A stretch of DNA of 64,000 nucleotides, from contig NZ_SJKB01000002.1 in NCBI RefSeq assembly GCF_004331465.1, forward strand, positions 434,001-498,000, in the 5' to 3' direction. The notes beneath the pieces were generated by a model. It did not search any database. It had not been told where the DNA came from and saw nothing but the letters and a program-made list of their open reading frames with translations. This document shows, piece by piece, positions 1 through 7,264 of this stretch. How positions within the stretch are numbered: position 1 is the first letter of the stretch; every line of letters starts with the position of its first letter. A program made the translations under genes and the position numbers. This DNA is from Kribbella pittospori. GTDB taxonomy: Bacteria; Actinomycetota; Actinomycetes; Propionibacteriales; Kribbellaceae.

Positions 1-1
1 T

Positions 2-73
2 CCGACCGTCTTCGCCGACTGTGACGGCTGGATCGACGTACCCAAGCGACCAGGCCTCGGCCACGACGTCTGA
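2..73 (+). CDS. Enolase-superfamily protein, C-terminal end (partial)
   Basis: The window opens inside a gene. Reading from base 2 gives 23 residues ending ...DGWIDVPKRPGLGHDV and a TGA at 71-73. A 'D-G-x-(I/V)-x-V-P-x-x-P-G-L-G' tail is typical of the mandelate racemase / muconate lactonizing enzyme branch of the enolase superfamily, which includes sugar-acid dehydratases. The stop lies 8 bases before the start of the DapA-family gene, so the two are probably co-transcribed. A sugar-acid dehydratase followed by a DHDPS-like aldolase is a common catabolic pairing. Only the tail is visible, so the substrate cannot be named. Confidence 0.6.
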   Translation, partial: PTVFADCDGWIDVPKRPGLGHDV

Positions 74-81
74 GAGGTCCC

Positions 82-1044
82 ATGCACGCACTCGTCTCAC
101 GACTCCGCGGCACACTGCTTCCCGCGGTCGTCACTCCGATGTCCACCGAGGGTGTCGTCGCGTACGACGTACTGGCGTCGTACGCCGGTGCTCTCGCTGC
201 TCAGCCCATCGGCGGGCTGGCCGTCTGGGCTCACACCGGGCGGGGGCTCTACCTGACGGCGGCTGACCGGTCCAAAGTGCTGGAGACGTGGCGACAGGCC
301 ACGGACCTCCCGATCGTCGCGGGAGTCGGCGTACCTCGGTCTGAATCGGCTCAGAGCCTGCAGGAGGCTTCTGACGCGACTGTGGCGATGGCACAGCAGG
401 CGGCGGCGGGTGGCGCCGATGCGGTGATGGTCTACCCGCTGGCTGCGCTGGGAGACATGCCGGACGGGGATGCGCAGGCGGTGGCACTGCACGAGCGCGT
501 GGCGGCCGAGAGTGGGCTGCCGCTGGTCGGCTTCTACCTGCACGGGGAGGCGGGCGGGTACCCGTACTCGCCTGAGCTGATCCGCGACCTGCTGAGCCTG
601 GACTCCATGCTCGGGGTCAAGACGGCCACTCTGGACCGCGCCATCGGCTGCCAGGACGCGATCTGGGCCGGGCGCGGCACTGGCAAGCTCCTGATCACTG
701 GCGAAGACCGGATGTACGGCCCGTCGTTCATGTGGGGCGCTGACACGGCTCTGGTCGGGATCGCTGCGGCTCAGGTCGAGCTGTCGGCCGCCGTGCTGCG
801 AACTTGGACGGCCGGCGACCACAGCGGCTTCCTGACGGCCTCCGAACGGCTGGACCGCTTCGCTGCCGCGACCTTCTACGCACCTATCGAGGGCTACGTG
901 CAGCGGATGCTCTGGGCGGCCGTGTGGGAGGGCCTGATCCCCGAGGACGCATCCCACGACCCCTACGGTCCGGACCTGCCGGCCGGTGAGCGCGACCTGG
1001 TGATCCGCTGCCTCGAGGAACTCAGCCACTATCCTGCGATTTAA
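82..1044 (+). CDS. Dihydrodipicolinate synthase (DapA) family aldolase/lyase
   Basis: A 320-residue (beta/alpha)8-barrel protein of the DHDPS/N-acetylneuraminate lyase family. The expected Schiff-base lysine is K180 in 'GVKTATLDRA' and the conserved tyrosine is Y152 in 'FYLHGEAGGY'. The usual substrate-loop 'GTTGE' is replaced by 'AHTGRG' near residues 50-55, so this is unlikely to be the lysine-biosynthetic DapA. Members of this kind cleave or dehydrate 2-keto-3-deoxy sugar acids. It follows an enolase-superfamily tail by 8 bp and precedes a regulator, which suggests a small sugar-acid catabolic operon. The exact reaction is not determinable from sequence alone. Confidence 0.75.
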   Translation: MHALVSRLRGTLLPAVVTPMSTEGVVAYDVLASYAGALAAQPIGGLAVWAHTGRGLYLTAADRSKVLETWRQATDLPIVAGVGVPRSESAQSLQEASDATVAMAQQAAAGGADAVMVYPLAALGDMPDGDAQAVALHERVAAESGLPLVGFYLHGEAGGYPYSPELIRDLLSLDSMLGVKTATLDRAIGCQDAIWAGRGTGKLLITGEDRMYGPSFMWGADTALVGIAAAQVELSAAVLRTWTAGDHSGFLTASERLDRFAAATFYAPIEGYVQRMLWAAVWEGLIPEDASHDPYGPDLPAGERDLVIRCLEELSHYPAI

Positions 1045-1075
1045 GGGCCAGACCAGAAGTCTTCGAAGGAGTGCC

Positions 1076-1111
1076 GTGCAGATGAGCTCAGCCCCTGGCG
1101 CGGTGGCCTGA
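1076..1111 (+). CDS. Possible 11-codon leader peptide
   Basis: A GTG at 1076 sits about 5 bases behind a good GAAGGAG ribosome-binding site. It opens a frame encoding VQMSSAPGAVA that stops at 1109-1111, with the TGA overlapping the ATG of the regulator at 1111 (TGATG). The regulator has no Shine-Dalgarno of its own at normal spacing and no in-frame start near GAAGGAG. Translational coupling through this leader is therefore a reasonable inference. It may have no function beyond that. Confidence 0.35.
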   Translation: MQMSSAPGAVA

Positions 1112-2334
1112 TGGCCCTCACCGTCGGCGTCGTCGGCCCCGAGGACCTGGTCCAGCGCGTCATCGCCGTCGGTCCGCCGAGCGGCGCGAATCTGCTCCCC
1201 TTGCCCTACCGGCACGAGACCGAAGCGGTCGAACTGGTCGAGCAGGCACACGAGAAGGTCGACGCGCTGCTGTTCACCGGCGTCGTGCCGTACACGATCG
1301 CCACCGAGGCCGGCGTGATCGACCGGCCCGCGATGTACGTCTCGTACGACGGCGCCACCCTGCTGCGGGCACTGGTCGAACTGCTGCGGCTCGGGCACAA
1401 CGTCACCCAGTTCTCCATCGACACCCTGCGCCGCAGCGAGGTGATGGAGACGCTGATCGAGGCCAAGCTGCCGACCGACCAGATCGAGGTGCTGCCGTAC
1501 CGGCCCGGCCTCACCTCCGACGACATCGTCGAGTTCCACCGGACCGCGCGGGACAAGCACGACACCAAGGTCGCGATCAGCTGCCTCGGCTCCGCCTTCC
1601 ACCTGCTCGAGAACGAGATGCCCTCGGTCCGGCTCGCGCCGTCGCGGTACTCGATCCGGTCGACGCTGCAAGCCTTGGTCCTGACCACCACCGGCCAGCA
1701 CGTCGGCGACGCGCAGGTCGCGCTCGGCGTCATCGATCTCCCCGAACCGGACGACGCCCTGGCCGCCGACCTGATCACCCTCGGCGGCAGCCTGGCTGCA
1801 CTCCCCGACGGCCGGCACCTCGTCGTCACCACCCGCGGCCTACTCGAGCAGGCGACCGAACAGTTCTCCCGCATGCCCCTGCTCGACCACCTCGCTGCAA
1901 GGCACAGCACGGCGTACGTCGGCTTCGGCGTCGGACGTACTGCGGCCGAAGCCGAGGCACTCGCCCGTCGCGCCGTCAGCCGGGCGGGTTCGATCGGCAC
2001 GGTCGCCGGGGTGGTGTCGATGTCGGACGACGTGGAGATCGTGATCGAACCATCCGGCGACCACCCGGCCGCCGCCCGCGGCACCGAAAGCCTCCCGCTC
2101 CTGGCGCGACGGGTCGGCCTGAACACGCAAACCCTGGCCCGGATGCGCGAACTCACCGCCGCCCTCCCCGACGGCCTCACCACCCAAGACGTCGCCGACC
2201 ACCTGGCCGTCCAACTCCGCACCGCCCGCCGAGTCCTCAAACGCCTCGAACGAGCCGGCCTCGCCGACCCCATAGGCAGCCAACAACACGGCCGAACCGG
2301 CCGCCCACCCACGGTGTATCTCATCCGTCTGTAG
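1111..2334 (+). CDS. Probable transcriptional regulator with C-terminal winged HTH
   Basis: A 407-residue protein. The first ~180 residues look like a periplasmic-binding-type or PrpR_N-like sensor ('VGVVGPEDLVQRVIAVG', then alternating beta/alpha segments). Residues ~185-330 form a second alpha/beta segment. The last ~60 residues ('LTTQDVADHLAVQLRTARRV', then 'LKRLERAGLAD') read as a winged helix-turn-helix. It probably controls the sugar-acid genes just upstream, since it lies 66 bp after the DapA-family gene in the same direction. I do not recognise a named family for the full protein. The ATG at 1111 is the only plausible local start and overlaps a short leader frame. Confidence 0.6.
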   Translation: MALTVGVVGPEDLVQRVIAVGPPSGANLLPLPYRHETEAVELVEQAHEKVDALLFTGVVPYTIATEAGVIDRPAMYVSYDGATLLRALVELLRLGHNVTQFSIDTLRRSEVMETLIEAKLPTDQIEVLPYRPGLTSDDIVEFHRTARDKHDTKVAISCLGSAFHLLENEMPSVRLAPSRYSIRSTLQALVLTTTGQHVGDAQVALGVIDLPEPDDALAADLITLGGSLAALPDGRHLVVTTRGLLEQATEQFSRMPLLDHLAARHSTAYVGFGVGRTAAEAEALARRAVSRAGSIGTVAGVVSMSDDVEIVIEPSGDHPAAARGTESLPLLARRVGLNTQTLARMRELTAALPDGLTTQDVADHLAVQLRTARRVLKRLERAGLADPIGSQQHGRTGRPPTVYLIRL

Positions 2335-2564
2335 AACGACTGGGTCTGCCCCACGCGTGCTACCGCCCGCGCCGAGAGACCATCCCACGCGTGCTACGCA
2401 GCCACTCCTTCGTCGCGGCAGCTACGCGCGCTCCCACCCACCCGGATCTTCCTTGCGGCTGTCGCCGCATTGTGCGGGCTACCGCCCGCGGTCTGCGCGC
2501 TGCCGCGCACCCGGCGACCGCCTGTGATCGAGCTGACTGTCCTCGACGCGACCGGATCCGCTGA
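2335..2564. other. Intergenic region between convergent genes, GC-rich hairpins
   Basis: These 230 bases separate the regulator (plus) from the flavoprotein (minus). The 10-base string CCACGCGTGC occurs twice (near 2351 and 2388). GCGGGC-TACC-GCCCGC at 2474-2489 is a perfect 6-bp hairpin that could act as a terminator. No T-tract follows. I see no gene here. Confidence 0.4.
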
Positions 2565-3122
2565 TCACGACTCGTTGTCGAGCCACGGATGATCGAGTAG
2601 TGCCTGCCAGGCGAGCTTCCACGGGAACAGATGGATGTATCGCTCGCCCGTTCCAGGCTCATGCTGCTTGTAGACCTCGTCTCCGACCAGAACCGTGACG
2701 CCCCAGTCCGAGAGATTCTTCATCGCCATTTGCACGGCTGGAAACCGGATCTGAGCGTAGTTGGAGAACGGCATGGCCACCACCGGCTGACGCTTACCGA
2801 CGGCCTCGACCAGGAAGCCCAGCGGAAGCGTGTCACTGATTCCAGCCGCCCACTTTGCAAGGCTGTTGCAGGTGATGGGAGCGACGATCATCGCATCGGC
2901 CGGCGGCAAGACATCAGGTGCATCCGGCTCCTTGTACGAGCTGCGAACCTGATGCCCGGTCTTCGACGCCAGCGCGTCCGCATCGATGAAACGCAACCCG
3001 CTCGGCGACGCGATGACACAGACTTCCCAACCGTCAGCCTGAGCGATGTCGACCAGCTTCCCGATATCCCGAGCGGCTGGAGACCCCGTCACGATCGCAT
3101 ACAGAACTCGCGAATCGCTCAT
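2565..3122 (-). CDS. Flavoprotein of the HFCD (phosphopantothenoylcysteine decarboxylase-like) family
   Basis: About 185 residues from an ATG at 3122, where GGAGG lies ~12 bases upstream. The N-terminus 'VLYAIVTGSPAARDIGKLV' is a Rossmann-like FMN-binding start. The segment 'VAPITCNSLAKWAAGISDTL' is the family's 'P-A-x-x-N-T-x-x-K-x-x-x-G-I-x-D-x-L' flavin motif in variant form. The family includes PPC decarboxylase (CoaC/Dfp) and peptide cysteine decarboxylases such as EpiD, but this stand-alone member has no CoaB domain. It sits 19 bp after an XRE regulator, so the two form an operon, an arrangement I know from other actinomycetes. Substrate unknown. Confidence 0.7.
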   Translation of the reverse strand: MSDSRVLYAIVTGSPAARDIGKLVDIAQADGWEVCVIASPSGLRFIDADALASKTGHQVRSSYKEPDAPDVLPPADAMIVAPITCNSLAKWAAGISDTLPLGFLVEAVGKRQPVVAMPFSNYAQIRFPAVQMAMKNLSDWGVTVLVGDEVYKQHEPGTGERYIHLFPWKLAWQALLDHPWLDNES

Positions 3123-3141
3123 CAGGTTCTGGCACCTCCGG

Positions 3142-4341
3142 CTAAGTGCGGATGCCACACCAAGCTGCGAAGCGAGCCAGGCTGACAGTCATCCGCGAGT
3201 CATTGTTCGCGAGCGACTGTACGGTCTCATGGACCTGCGGGTGATACCTGGTCAGCAGCGGTGCAATTCCCCTTGCCGTGTTGAGTGCCTCCAAGGCCCG
3301 CTGCCGATCGCCGTGCAACAGCCAACCCCGTGAGAGGTCGATCCAGTAGTGCCCAGACCGACTCGGAGCAATGTCGCTCGGAAGTCGAATTTCGGCAGCG
3401 CGGGACACCGCCGTGGTGCCATCTGCCATCTCGACTGGGACGGCAACACGATGGATGTCGACGTTTCTTGGACTGAACTTGGTCCCGTAGAAATTGGCCG
3501 CCTCTTGGGCCGGGTCAGCCAGTCGATGCGCCTCAGCGAGGTGGACATCCGCGAGATCGGTATCAGTCATGCGAGCGGCGAGGATCGATGCCCGTAGATG
3601 CAGCGCGCCACGGATCGCGCGGGCCGCCTCGGGATGAAGTGACTGATCGACGAGCCCCTCCGCGCGGTCGACAGTTCGGAGACCGGCACGATATGAGCCG
3701 TCGCAGAGCAGGATCAGTGCATGGTGCCATTCCGCGGCCGCAGCCCTCAGCGGATCGTCTCCATCCGCAGCTATGCGGCGGGCCCGTTCGTCGGCCAGGT
3801 GGGCAAGGTCCAGATGCCCAAGCCGGTACAGCCCAATGACAGCGAAACAGTACGTGGAGGCCAGCAACTCTGCGACCATCGCTCGCTGAGCAGTCGGTGC
3901 GTCTTGATGCGCACGATGAAGGTGACGAAGTAGGTCGGGTAGAGCACGAATGACCTCGGCATGCGAGGTGCGCCGATCCCACTCCTTGAGCCGAGAGACC
4001 TCGGCCCGCAACTCATCGATAGCGCGCGTAGGTACGTCCAGGTCTGGATCTTCACCCTCTACCAGCGCCTGCCGGACAGCCGGCACTGCAGCCTGATCGG
4101 ACTCAGGGCTGGCGTTCCAGGCGCCATACGGCTGCTCGGTGATATCTGTGACGTTGACGCTGAGCGCCCGCGCAATGGCCGCGACCATCGCGGGCGACGC
4201 CACCCTTTCGCCGGACTCGATCTTCCTGATGGCCGATTCGGACACGTTCGCCCGCTGAGCCAGGCCGATCTGTGTTGCGCCGTGGATCTTTCGCAGCTCA
4301 GCGACGCGACGGCCGATGCGTGTGGCCCTCGTCTCGCTCAT
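3142..4341 (-). CDS. XRE-family helix-turn-helix regulator with TPR-like C-terminus
   Basis: A 399-residue cytoplasmic regulator. Residues ~8-65 form a Cro/CI-type HTH ('IGLAQRANVSESAIRKIESG'). Residues ~120-390 are helical and alanine/leucine-rich, as in TPR-containing XRE regulators of actinobacteria. It is divergent from the small genes starting at 4453, with a 111-bp shared upstream region, and lies upstream of the flavoprotein. It is a good candidate to control the neighbouring island, but no operator is obvious. Base composition across 3.1-6.8 kb looks less GC-extreme than the flanks, with codons such as TTT, AAT and GAT more frequent. That is consistent with horizontal acquisition. Confidence 0.75.
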   Translation of the reverse strand: MSETRATRIGRRVAELRKIHGATQIGLAQRANVSESAIRKIESGERVASPAMVAAIARALSVNVTDITEQPYGAWNASPESDQAAVPAVRQALVEGEDPDLDVPTRAIDELRAEVSRLKEWDRRTSHAEVIRALPDLLRHLHRAHQDAPTAQRAMVAELLASTYCFAVIGLYRLGHLDLAHLADERARRIAADGDDPLRAAAAEWHHALILLCDGSYRAGLRTVDRAEGLVDQSLHPEAARAIRGALHLRASILAARMTDTDLADVHLAEAHRLADPAQEAANFYGTKFSPRNVDIHRVAVPVEMADGTTAVSRAAEIRLPSDIAPSRSGHYWIDLSRGWLLHGDRQRALEALNTARGIAPLLTRYHPQVHETVQSLANNDSRMTVSLARFAAWCGIRT

Positions 4342-4452
4342 GGTCCTCTTTCCTACCCAACCCAGCTGTGTCGATTTTGTGGCGCCCCAGGCAATCAGCG
4401 TCCTCCACCATCAACCGTACGCGACCAGGCGGTGACACGGAGGGTTGGAGAA

Positions 4453-4614
4453 ATGTTCGAACTGACCGACGACGAGATCGAGGACTACGTCAGACGTTGT
4501 CCGCCCGAGAACCGGTCAGCGTTCGAGGGCTGGCTCCGAGGGGAGCGCCACCTGGACGGAGGGCGAATTGAGCCGCGACATGAAGCTTCTGATGACAGCG
4601 CCGGGCGAGCGTGA
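4453..4614 (+). CDS. Small hypothetical protein (53 aa)
   Basis: The ATG at 4453 is preceded by GGAGGGTTGGAGAA, a strong ribosome-binding site. The product is acidic at the N-terminus ('MFELTDDEIEDYVRRC') and lacks signal peptide or membrane segments. The last part overlaps the next small gene by 47 bases. I do not recognise a family. It opens a run of three overlapping or touching small plus-strand genes that precede the toxin module, divergent from the XRE regulator. Confidence 0.45.
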   Translation: MFELTDDEIEDYVRRCPPENRSAFEGWLRGERHLDGGRIEPRHEASDDSAGRA

Positions 4615-4768
4615 GTGCGAGTTGCGGCGAATCCAGCTCTGGCTTGGAGATCACCTGATTTCAGACTGGATCGGAGATCCCGGCCACGCCTCCCGGTACG
4701 AAGCGGCAATGCGACGACTGTTCCGCGCGCTCCGCATGACCAACGAGTCCGTAGCCCACAACAGCTGA
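4568..4768 (+). CDS. Small hypothetical protein (about 62-66 aa)
   Basis: A short soluble protein ('ELRRIQLWLGDHLISDWIGD', then a basic helical tail). An internal ATG at 4580 would give 62 residues. The TGA at 4766-4768 overlaps the next ATG at 4768 (TGATG), which indicates translational coupling and supports reality. No family recognised and no catalytic motif visible. Confidence 0.45.
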   Translation: MSRDMKLLMTAPGERECELRRIQLWLGDHLISDWIGDPGHASRYEAAMRRLFRALRMTNESVAHNS

Positions 4769-5076
4769 TGACGGCGCGCATGTGGTGGCGAGTCTGTGTT
4801 GTGCGCGGCTCCGCGATTGTCACCAGCCGCTCGGCACCTACCGAACTCGCAGAGCAGTACGCCAAGGTGCTCGGGCTGCTCTATCCGAACGACCAGATCC
4901 GCTGCGACAGGATCACGGTGCCTGAAGCGACGTATCCCGGCGATCGCCCAACGATCCGCGGAACCGAGAAGCACACGTCTGCTCCGCGAGATGTGCCCCC
5001 GATCGCTGCGACGAAGGACCACCTCGCGGCGCCTGTCTCACCCGCCAACCAGGAGCCTGCGAACTCCCGAGATTGA
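4768..5076 (+). CDS. Hypothetical protein (102 aa)
   Basis: Starts at the ATG that shares a base with the preceding stop (TGATG). The open frame extends further upstream, but only out of phase with real neighbours, so the overlap start is preferred. Residues 1-60 look folded ('AEQYAKVLGLLYPNDQIRCD'). The last ~40 residues are proline/threonine/alanine-rich and probably disordered. No family recognised. It belongs to the short operon leading toward the toxin module, with 130 bp separating it from the next gene. Confidence 0.45.
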   Translation: MTARMWWRVCVVRGSAIVTSRSAPTELAEQYAKVLGLLYPNDQIRCDRITVPEATYPGDRPTIRGTEKHTSAPRDVPPIAATKDHLAAPVSPANQEPANSRD

Positions 5077-5206
5077 AGGCTCCTCCAGCTACCAGCAGGC
5101 GGGCGCACAGCCTGCAGAGCGGACGCCCGCCTGCTGTTCCATGCCACGCCGACGCGCTCCGATCTGGACCAGAGCCCGCTGGCAGTCCAACCACGTCAGG
5201 AGAGCA

Positions 5207-5467
5207 ATGTCGCAAGTCGAACAACTCAAAATGCAACTTCATGGTCTGGCCGACCAATCGCGGCAAGGGGCGGGCAGCCTGGCTGGCTTCAAACAGCGCT
5301 TCGGGCAGGCGAGCCAACACGTTCAGGCCCTCATCCGCGGTACGGCGACGAGCGCCGACCAGGACATCACAACGATGCTCGAGGCCGCGGCAAAGTCGGT
5401 AGACCAAGCCGTTCAGGCCTTGCAGATTGCTGAGGCGGGCTGCCGAAGCTACGCCAACCAGATCTAG
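5207..5467 (+). CDS. Small helical protein upstream of deaminase toxin (WXG100-like partner)
   Basis: An 86-residue, almost fully helical protein from the ATG at 5207 (AGGAGAGCA upstream). Two Ala/Gln-rich amphipathic helices ('LKMQLHGLADQSRQGAGSL' and 'MLEAAAKSVDQAVQALQIAE') suggest a helical hairpin. It lacks a canonical W-x-G turn. Small helical proteins of this sort often precede toxins exported by ESX/type VII-like systems in actinobacteria, acting as co-secreted partners or chaperones. It ends 18 bp before the toxin gene. The role as partner is inferred from size, fold and position. Confidence 0.5.
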   Translation: MSQVEQLKMQLHGLADQSRQGAGSLAGFKQRFGQASQHVQALIRGTATSADQDITTMLEAAAKSVDQAVQALQIAEAGCRSYANQI

Positions 5468-5485
5468 CCGGCCAAGGCGTCAGGC

Positions 5486-6313
5486 ATGCCCTCGGAGCTA
5501 CAACGGGTCGCGCAGGAACTGCTCAACGCACTGGATGAGATCCCGCGCGTCGTGAACTACCTGCACGACAGAGCCGGCAAGTACGGTGACGCGGCTGCCT
5601 GGATCGGCAGTCTCAGTGGCAACTCCCAAACTCACATAGCCGCCGTACAACTGGACTCCGCTGCCCAGCGCTGTGAGGAGGCTGCTCATTACTTGTCGAT
5701 GGCGCCTCCGAGGGCACGTGACTGGGTCGGGCAGATGGTCAGCGGAATCCGAACATCCGAGCCCGCGGGTGGATCGACGCCCCGAAGAGCGCTCGAGGAC
5801 AGACAAGGGACAGGGACTCGGCCCGACAAGGGCAGCGACGCGGGCCGTCAGACGGGCAGCCCTGGCGGTCAAGGTGGCGGCTCGCCGCGCGAGGGCTTCA
5901 AGCAGGATCCATCGGCCAATGAGACCGAGATAGATCCGAGGGCGCAAGCGATCATCCGGCGGTTGCCGGTGCGGGAAGAGAACACCGGCAAGACGCGGGG
6001 ACTGTGGTTTGGAAGAGATGGCTCTGAGTCTCCACTTGTCAGCGGCTACGACCGATATCAGGAGATGGCGGACCGGTACGCGGACGAGCGTCTTGGCCTC
6101 GGTCCCCTCGCGAAAGCGACGCACGTCGAGATCAAGTTCGCCATGTTCATGCGGGAGCGAGGATTGCGCGATGAGACGATCTACCTCAACAACGACCCAT
6201 GCAAGGGTCCCGCGAGTTGTCGACGATGGCTTGGTTCGTTCCTGCCCCCCGGCGCCAAACTCACCATCCATTGGCCAGATGGCGGACCAGAAACCTTCGA
6301 CGGAAAGAGCTGA
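5486..6313 (+). CDS. Polymorphic toxin with C-terminal DddA-like (SCP1.201-type) deaminase domain
   Basis: A 275-residue protein in three parts. Residues 1-90 are helical, a WXG/LXG-like trafficking region. Residues ~92-150 are a Gly/Ser/Arg/Asp-rich linker. Residues ~153-270 are a deaminase domain. The zinc-site motifs are visible: H213-V-E215 in 'THVEIKFAMFMRERG', with E215 as the expected proton shuttle, and C239/C245 in 'NNDPCKGPASCRRWLGSFLP', followed by 'GAKLTIHWP'. This H-x-E plus P-C-x5-C pattern with an 'LPPGA.L.V' strand is what I know from the SCP1.201-like family. That family includes DddA, a double-stranded-DNA cytosine deaminase toxin. An Imm1-like gene follows 3 bp downstream. 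Whether the target is dsDNA, ssDNA or RNA cannot be told from sequence. No signal peptide is present, consistent with type VII-like export. Confidence 0.8.
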   Translation: MPSELQRVAQELLNALDEIPRVVNYLHDRAGKYGDAAAWIGSLSGNSQTHIAAVQLDSAAQRCEEAAHYLSMAPPRARDWVGQMVSGIRTSEPAGGSTPRRALEDRQGTGTRPDKGSDAGRQTGSPGGQGGGSPREGFKQDPSANETEIDPRAQAIIRRLPVREENTGKTRGLWFGRDGSESPLVSGYDRYQEMADRYADERLGLGPLAKATHVEIKFAMFMRERGLRDETIYLNNDPCKGPASCRRWLGSFLPPGAKLTIHWPDGGPETFDGKS

Positions 6314-6316
6314 ACG

Positions 6317-6757
6317 ATGACCTACACGGCCAAGGCCTACTACCTGCCTGAGCACGAGGACGAGCCGATCGAGATCGACGGTACTGATGACCTACGAGCC
6401 TTGATCGACGCGATGCTCTCCCAGCCGCGACAGACGTCGGTCGTCGTGCTCTACATCAACGAGCGTCCCTTGCACGAGATTGGTGTGCCCGACCACGAGC
6501 TGAAGATCGGAGTCCTGGCCGATCGGAAGCTCGGGAGTGCCCGCTTCGTCAACGGTCGTGACGCGGTCTACGCTTCGGGGCACTCCGACGGCGTTGGCCC
6601 GATCCGGTATCAGTACATGGGCCATGAAGATCTTTTTCCGGCCGACTCATTGGCTGAACTAGACACGCTGCTTGGGGTCGCTAACAGCTTCCTCGAGGTC
6701 GGTGGAAGCGAGCGTCCCCGCGGTGTCGAATGGCTGGAGTGGCCGAAGCGCCAGTGA
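6317..6757 (+). CDS. Imm1-family immunity protein
   Basis: A 146-residue soluble acidic protein. It matches the Imm1 layout: N-terminal strand 'AKAYYLPEHEDEPIEI', helix 'LRALIDAML', strands 'SVVVLYINERP' and 'LKIGVLADRKLGSARF', a 'YMGHEDLFPADS' segment, and a C-terminal 'RPRGVEWLEW'. Imm1 proteins are the usual antidotes encoded directly after SCP1.201-like deaminase toxins. The ATG at 6317 follows GGAAAGAGCTGAACG, 3 bp after the toxin stop, so translation should be coupled. It should bind the deaminase domain and block its active site in the cytoplasm, protecting the producer and its kin. Confidence 0.75.
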   Translation: MTYTAKAYYLPEHEDEPIEIDGTDDLRALIDAMLSQPRQTSVVVLYINERPLHEIGVPDHELKIGVLADRKLGSARFVNGRDAVYASGHSDGVGPIRYQYMGHEDLFPADSLAELDTLLGVANSFLEVGGSERPRGVEWLEWPKRQ

Positions 6758-6882
6758 CACCGTTGGCGCGAGTGAACTCCGCGTGGCAGGCGTCCGACTT
6801 TCGTGTTGGCCGACTCGAGCGATCGCTCAGCCTGGTCCGTTGTACTCAGGGTTCTTCGGCGGCCGATGCTCACCCGGGATAG

Positions 6883-7236
6883 TCAGAGGGTGAGTGGGGT
6901 GTAGATCGGGACGCCGGCGGATTCGAGGGCCTCGCGTAGTTCGGGGGTGGGGGTGCCGCAGACTTCGCCGGTGATGGTGCAGACCTTGGAGAGGGGCTCG
7001 AACATGGGGGGGATGTTGACCATGTGTTCGAGGCCCGCGGCGGAGTCGCGGTAGCGCTCGTGGACGAAGCACTCCGTGCCGTCTGCGTTCAGGAAGTGGT
7101 CGTACTCCAGGGTGCCGGTGTCCTTGGTGCGGACGATCTCGACGCACTGTGCGGCGAGCCGTTTGAACTCCTCGAGCTTGCCGTCGTGGATCACGATCCG
7201 GGACGTGCCGTGGATCTCGTTCGATGCAGCCGTCAT
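6883..7236 (-). CDS. Antibiotic biosynthesis monooxygenase (ABM)-like quinol oxygenase family protein
   Basis: A 117-residue ferredoxin-like dimeric alpha/beta-barrel protein. 'VIHDGKLEEFKRLAAQCVEI' followed by 'TGTLEYDHFLNADGTECFV' and 'ERYRDSAAGLEHM' is the standard ABM pattern. Such proteins include YgiN-type quinol monooxygenases and heme-degrading enzymes, but many have no assigned substrate. Here the iron/heme ligands are not evident. It lies 28 bp downstream of the zinc alcohol dehydrogenase on the same strand and is convergent with the immunity gene. A weak 7-bp hairpin (6869-6894) overlaps its stop. Confidence 0.65.
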   Translation of the reverse strand: MTAASNEIHGTSRIVIHDGKLEEFKRLAAQCVEIVRTKDTGTLEYDHFLNADGTECFVHERYRDSAAGLEHMVNIPPMFEPLSKVCTITGEVCGTPTPELREALESAGVPIYTPLTL

Positions 7237-7264
7237 CCACCGAGGCTAGCGCGATCTGATTTGC

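Noticed and set aside
97..1818. Long minus-strand open frame opposite the DapA-family and regulator genes
   Set aside because: Low-complexity Arg/Gly/Asp-rich translation and no recognisable family. It is the GC-driven antisense shadow of two real plus-strand genes.
6869..6894. 7-bp hairpin between the immunity gene and the ABM gene as a terminator
   Set aside because: Short stem, 12-base loop, no T-tract, and it overlaps the ABM stop codon, so it is too weak to call.
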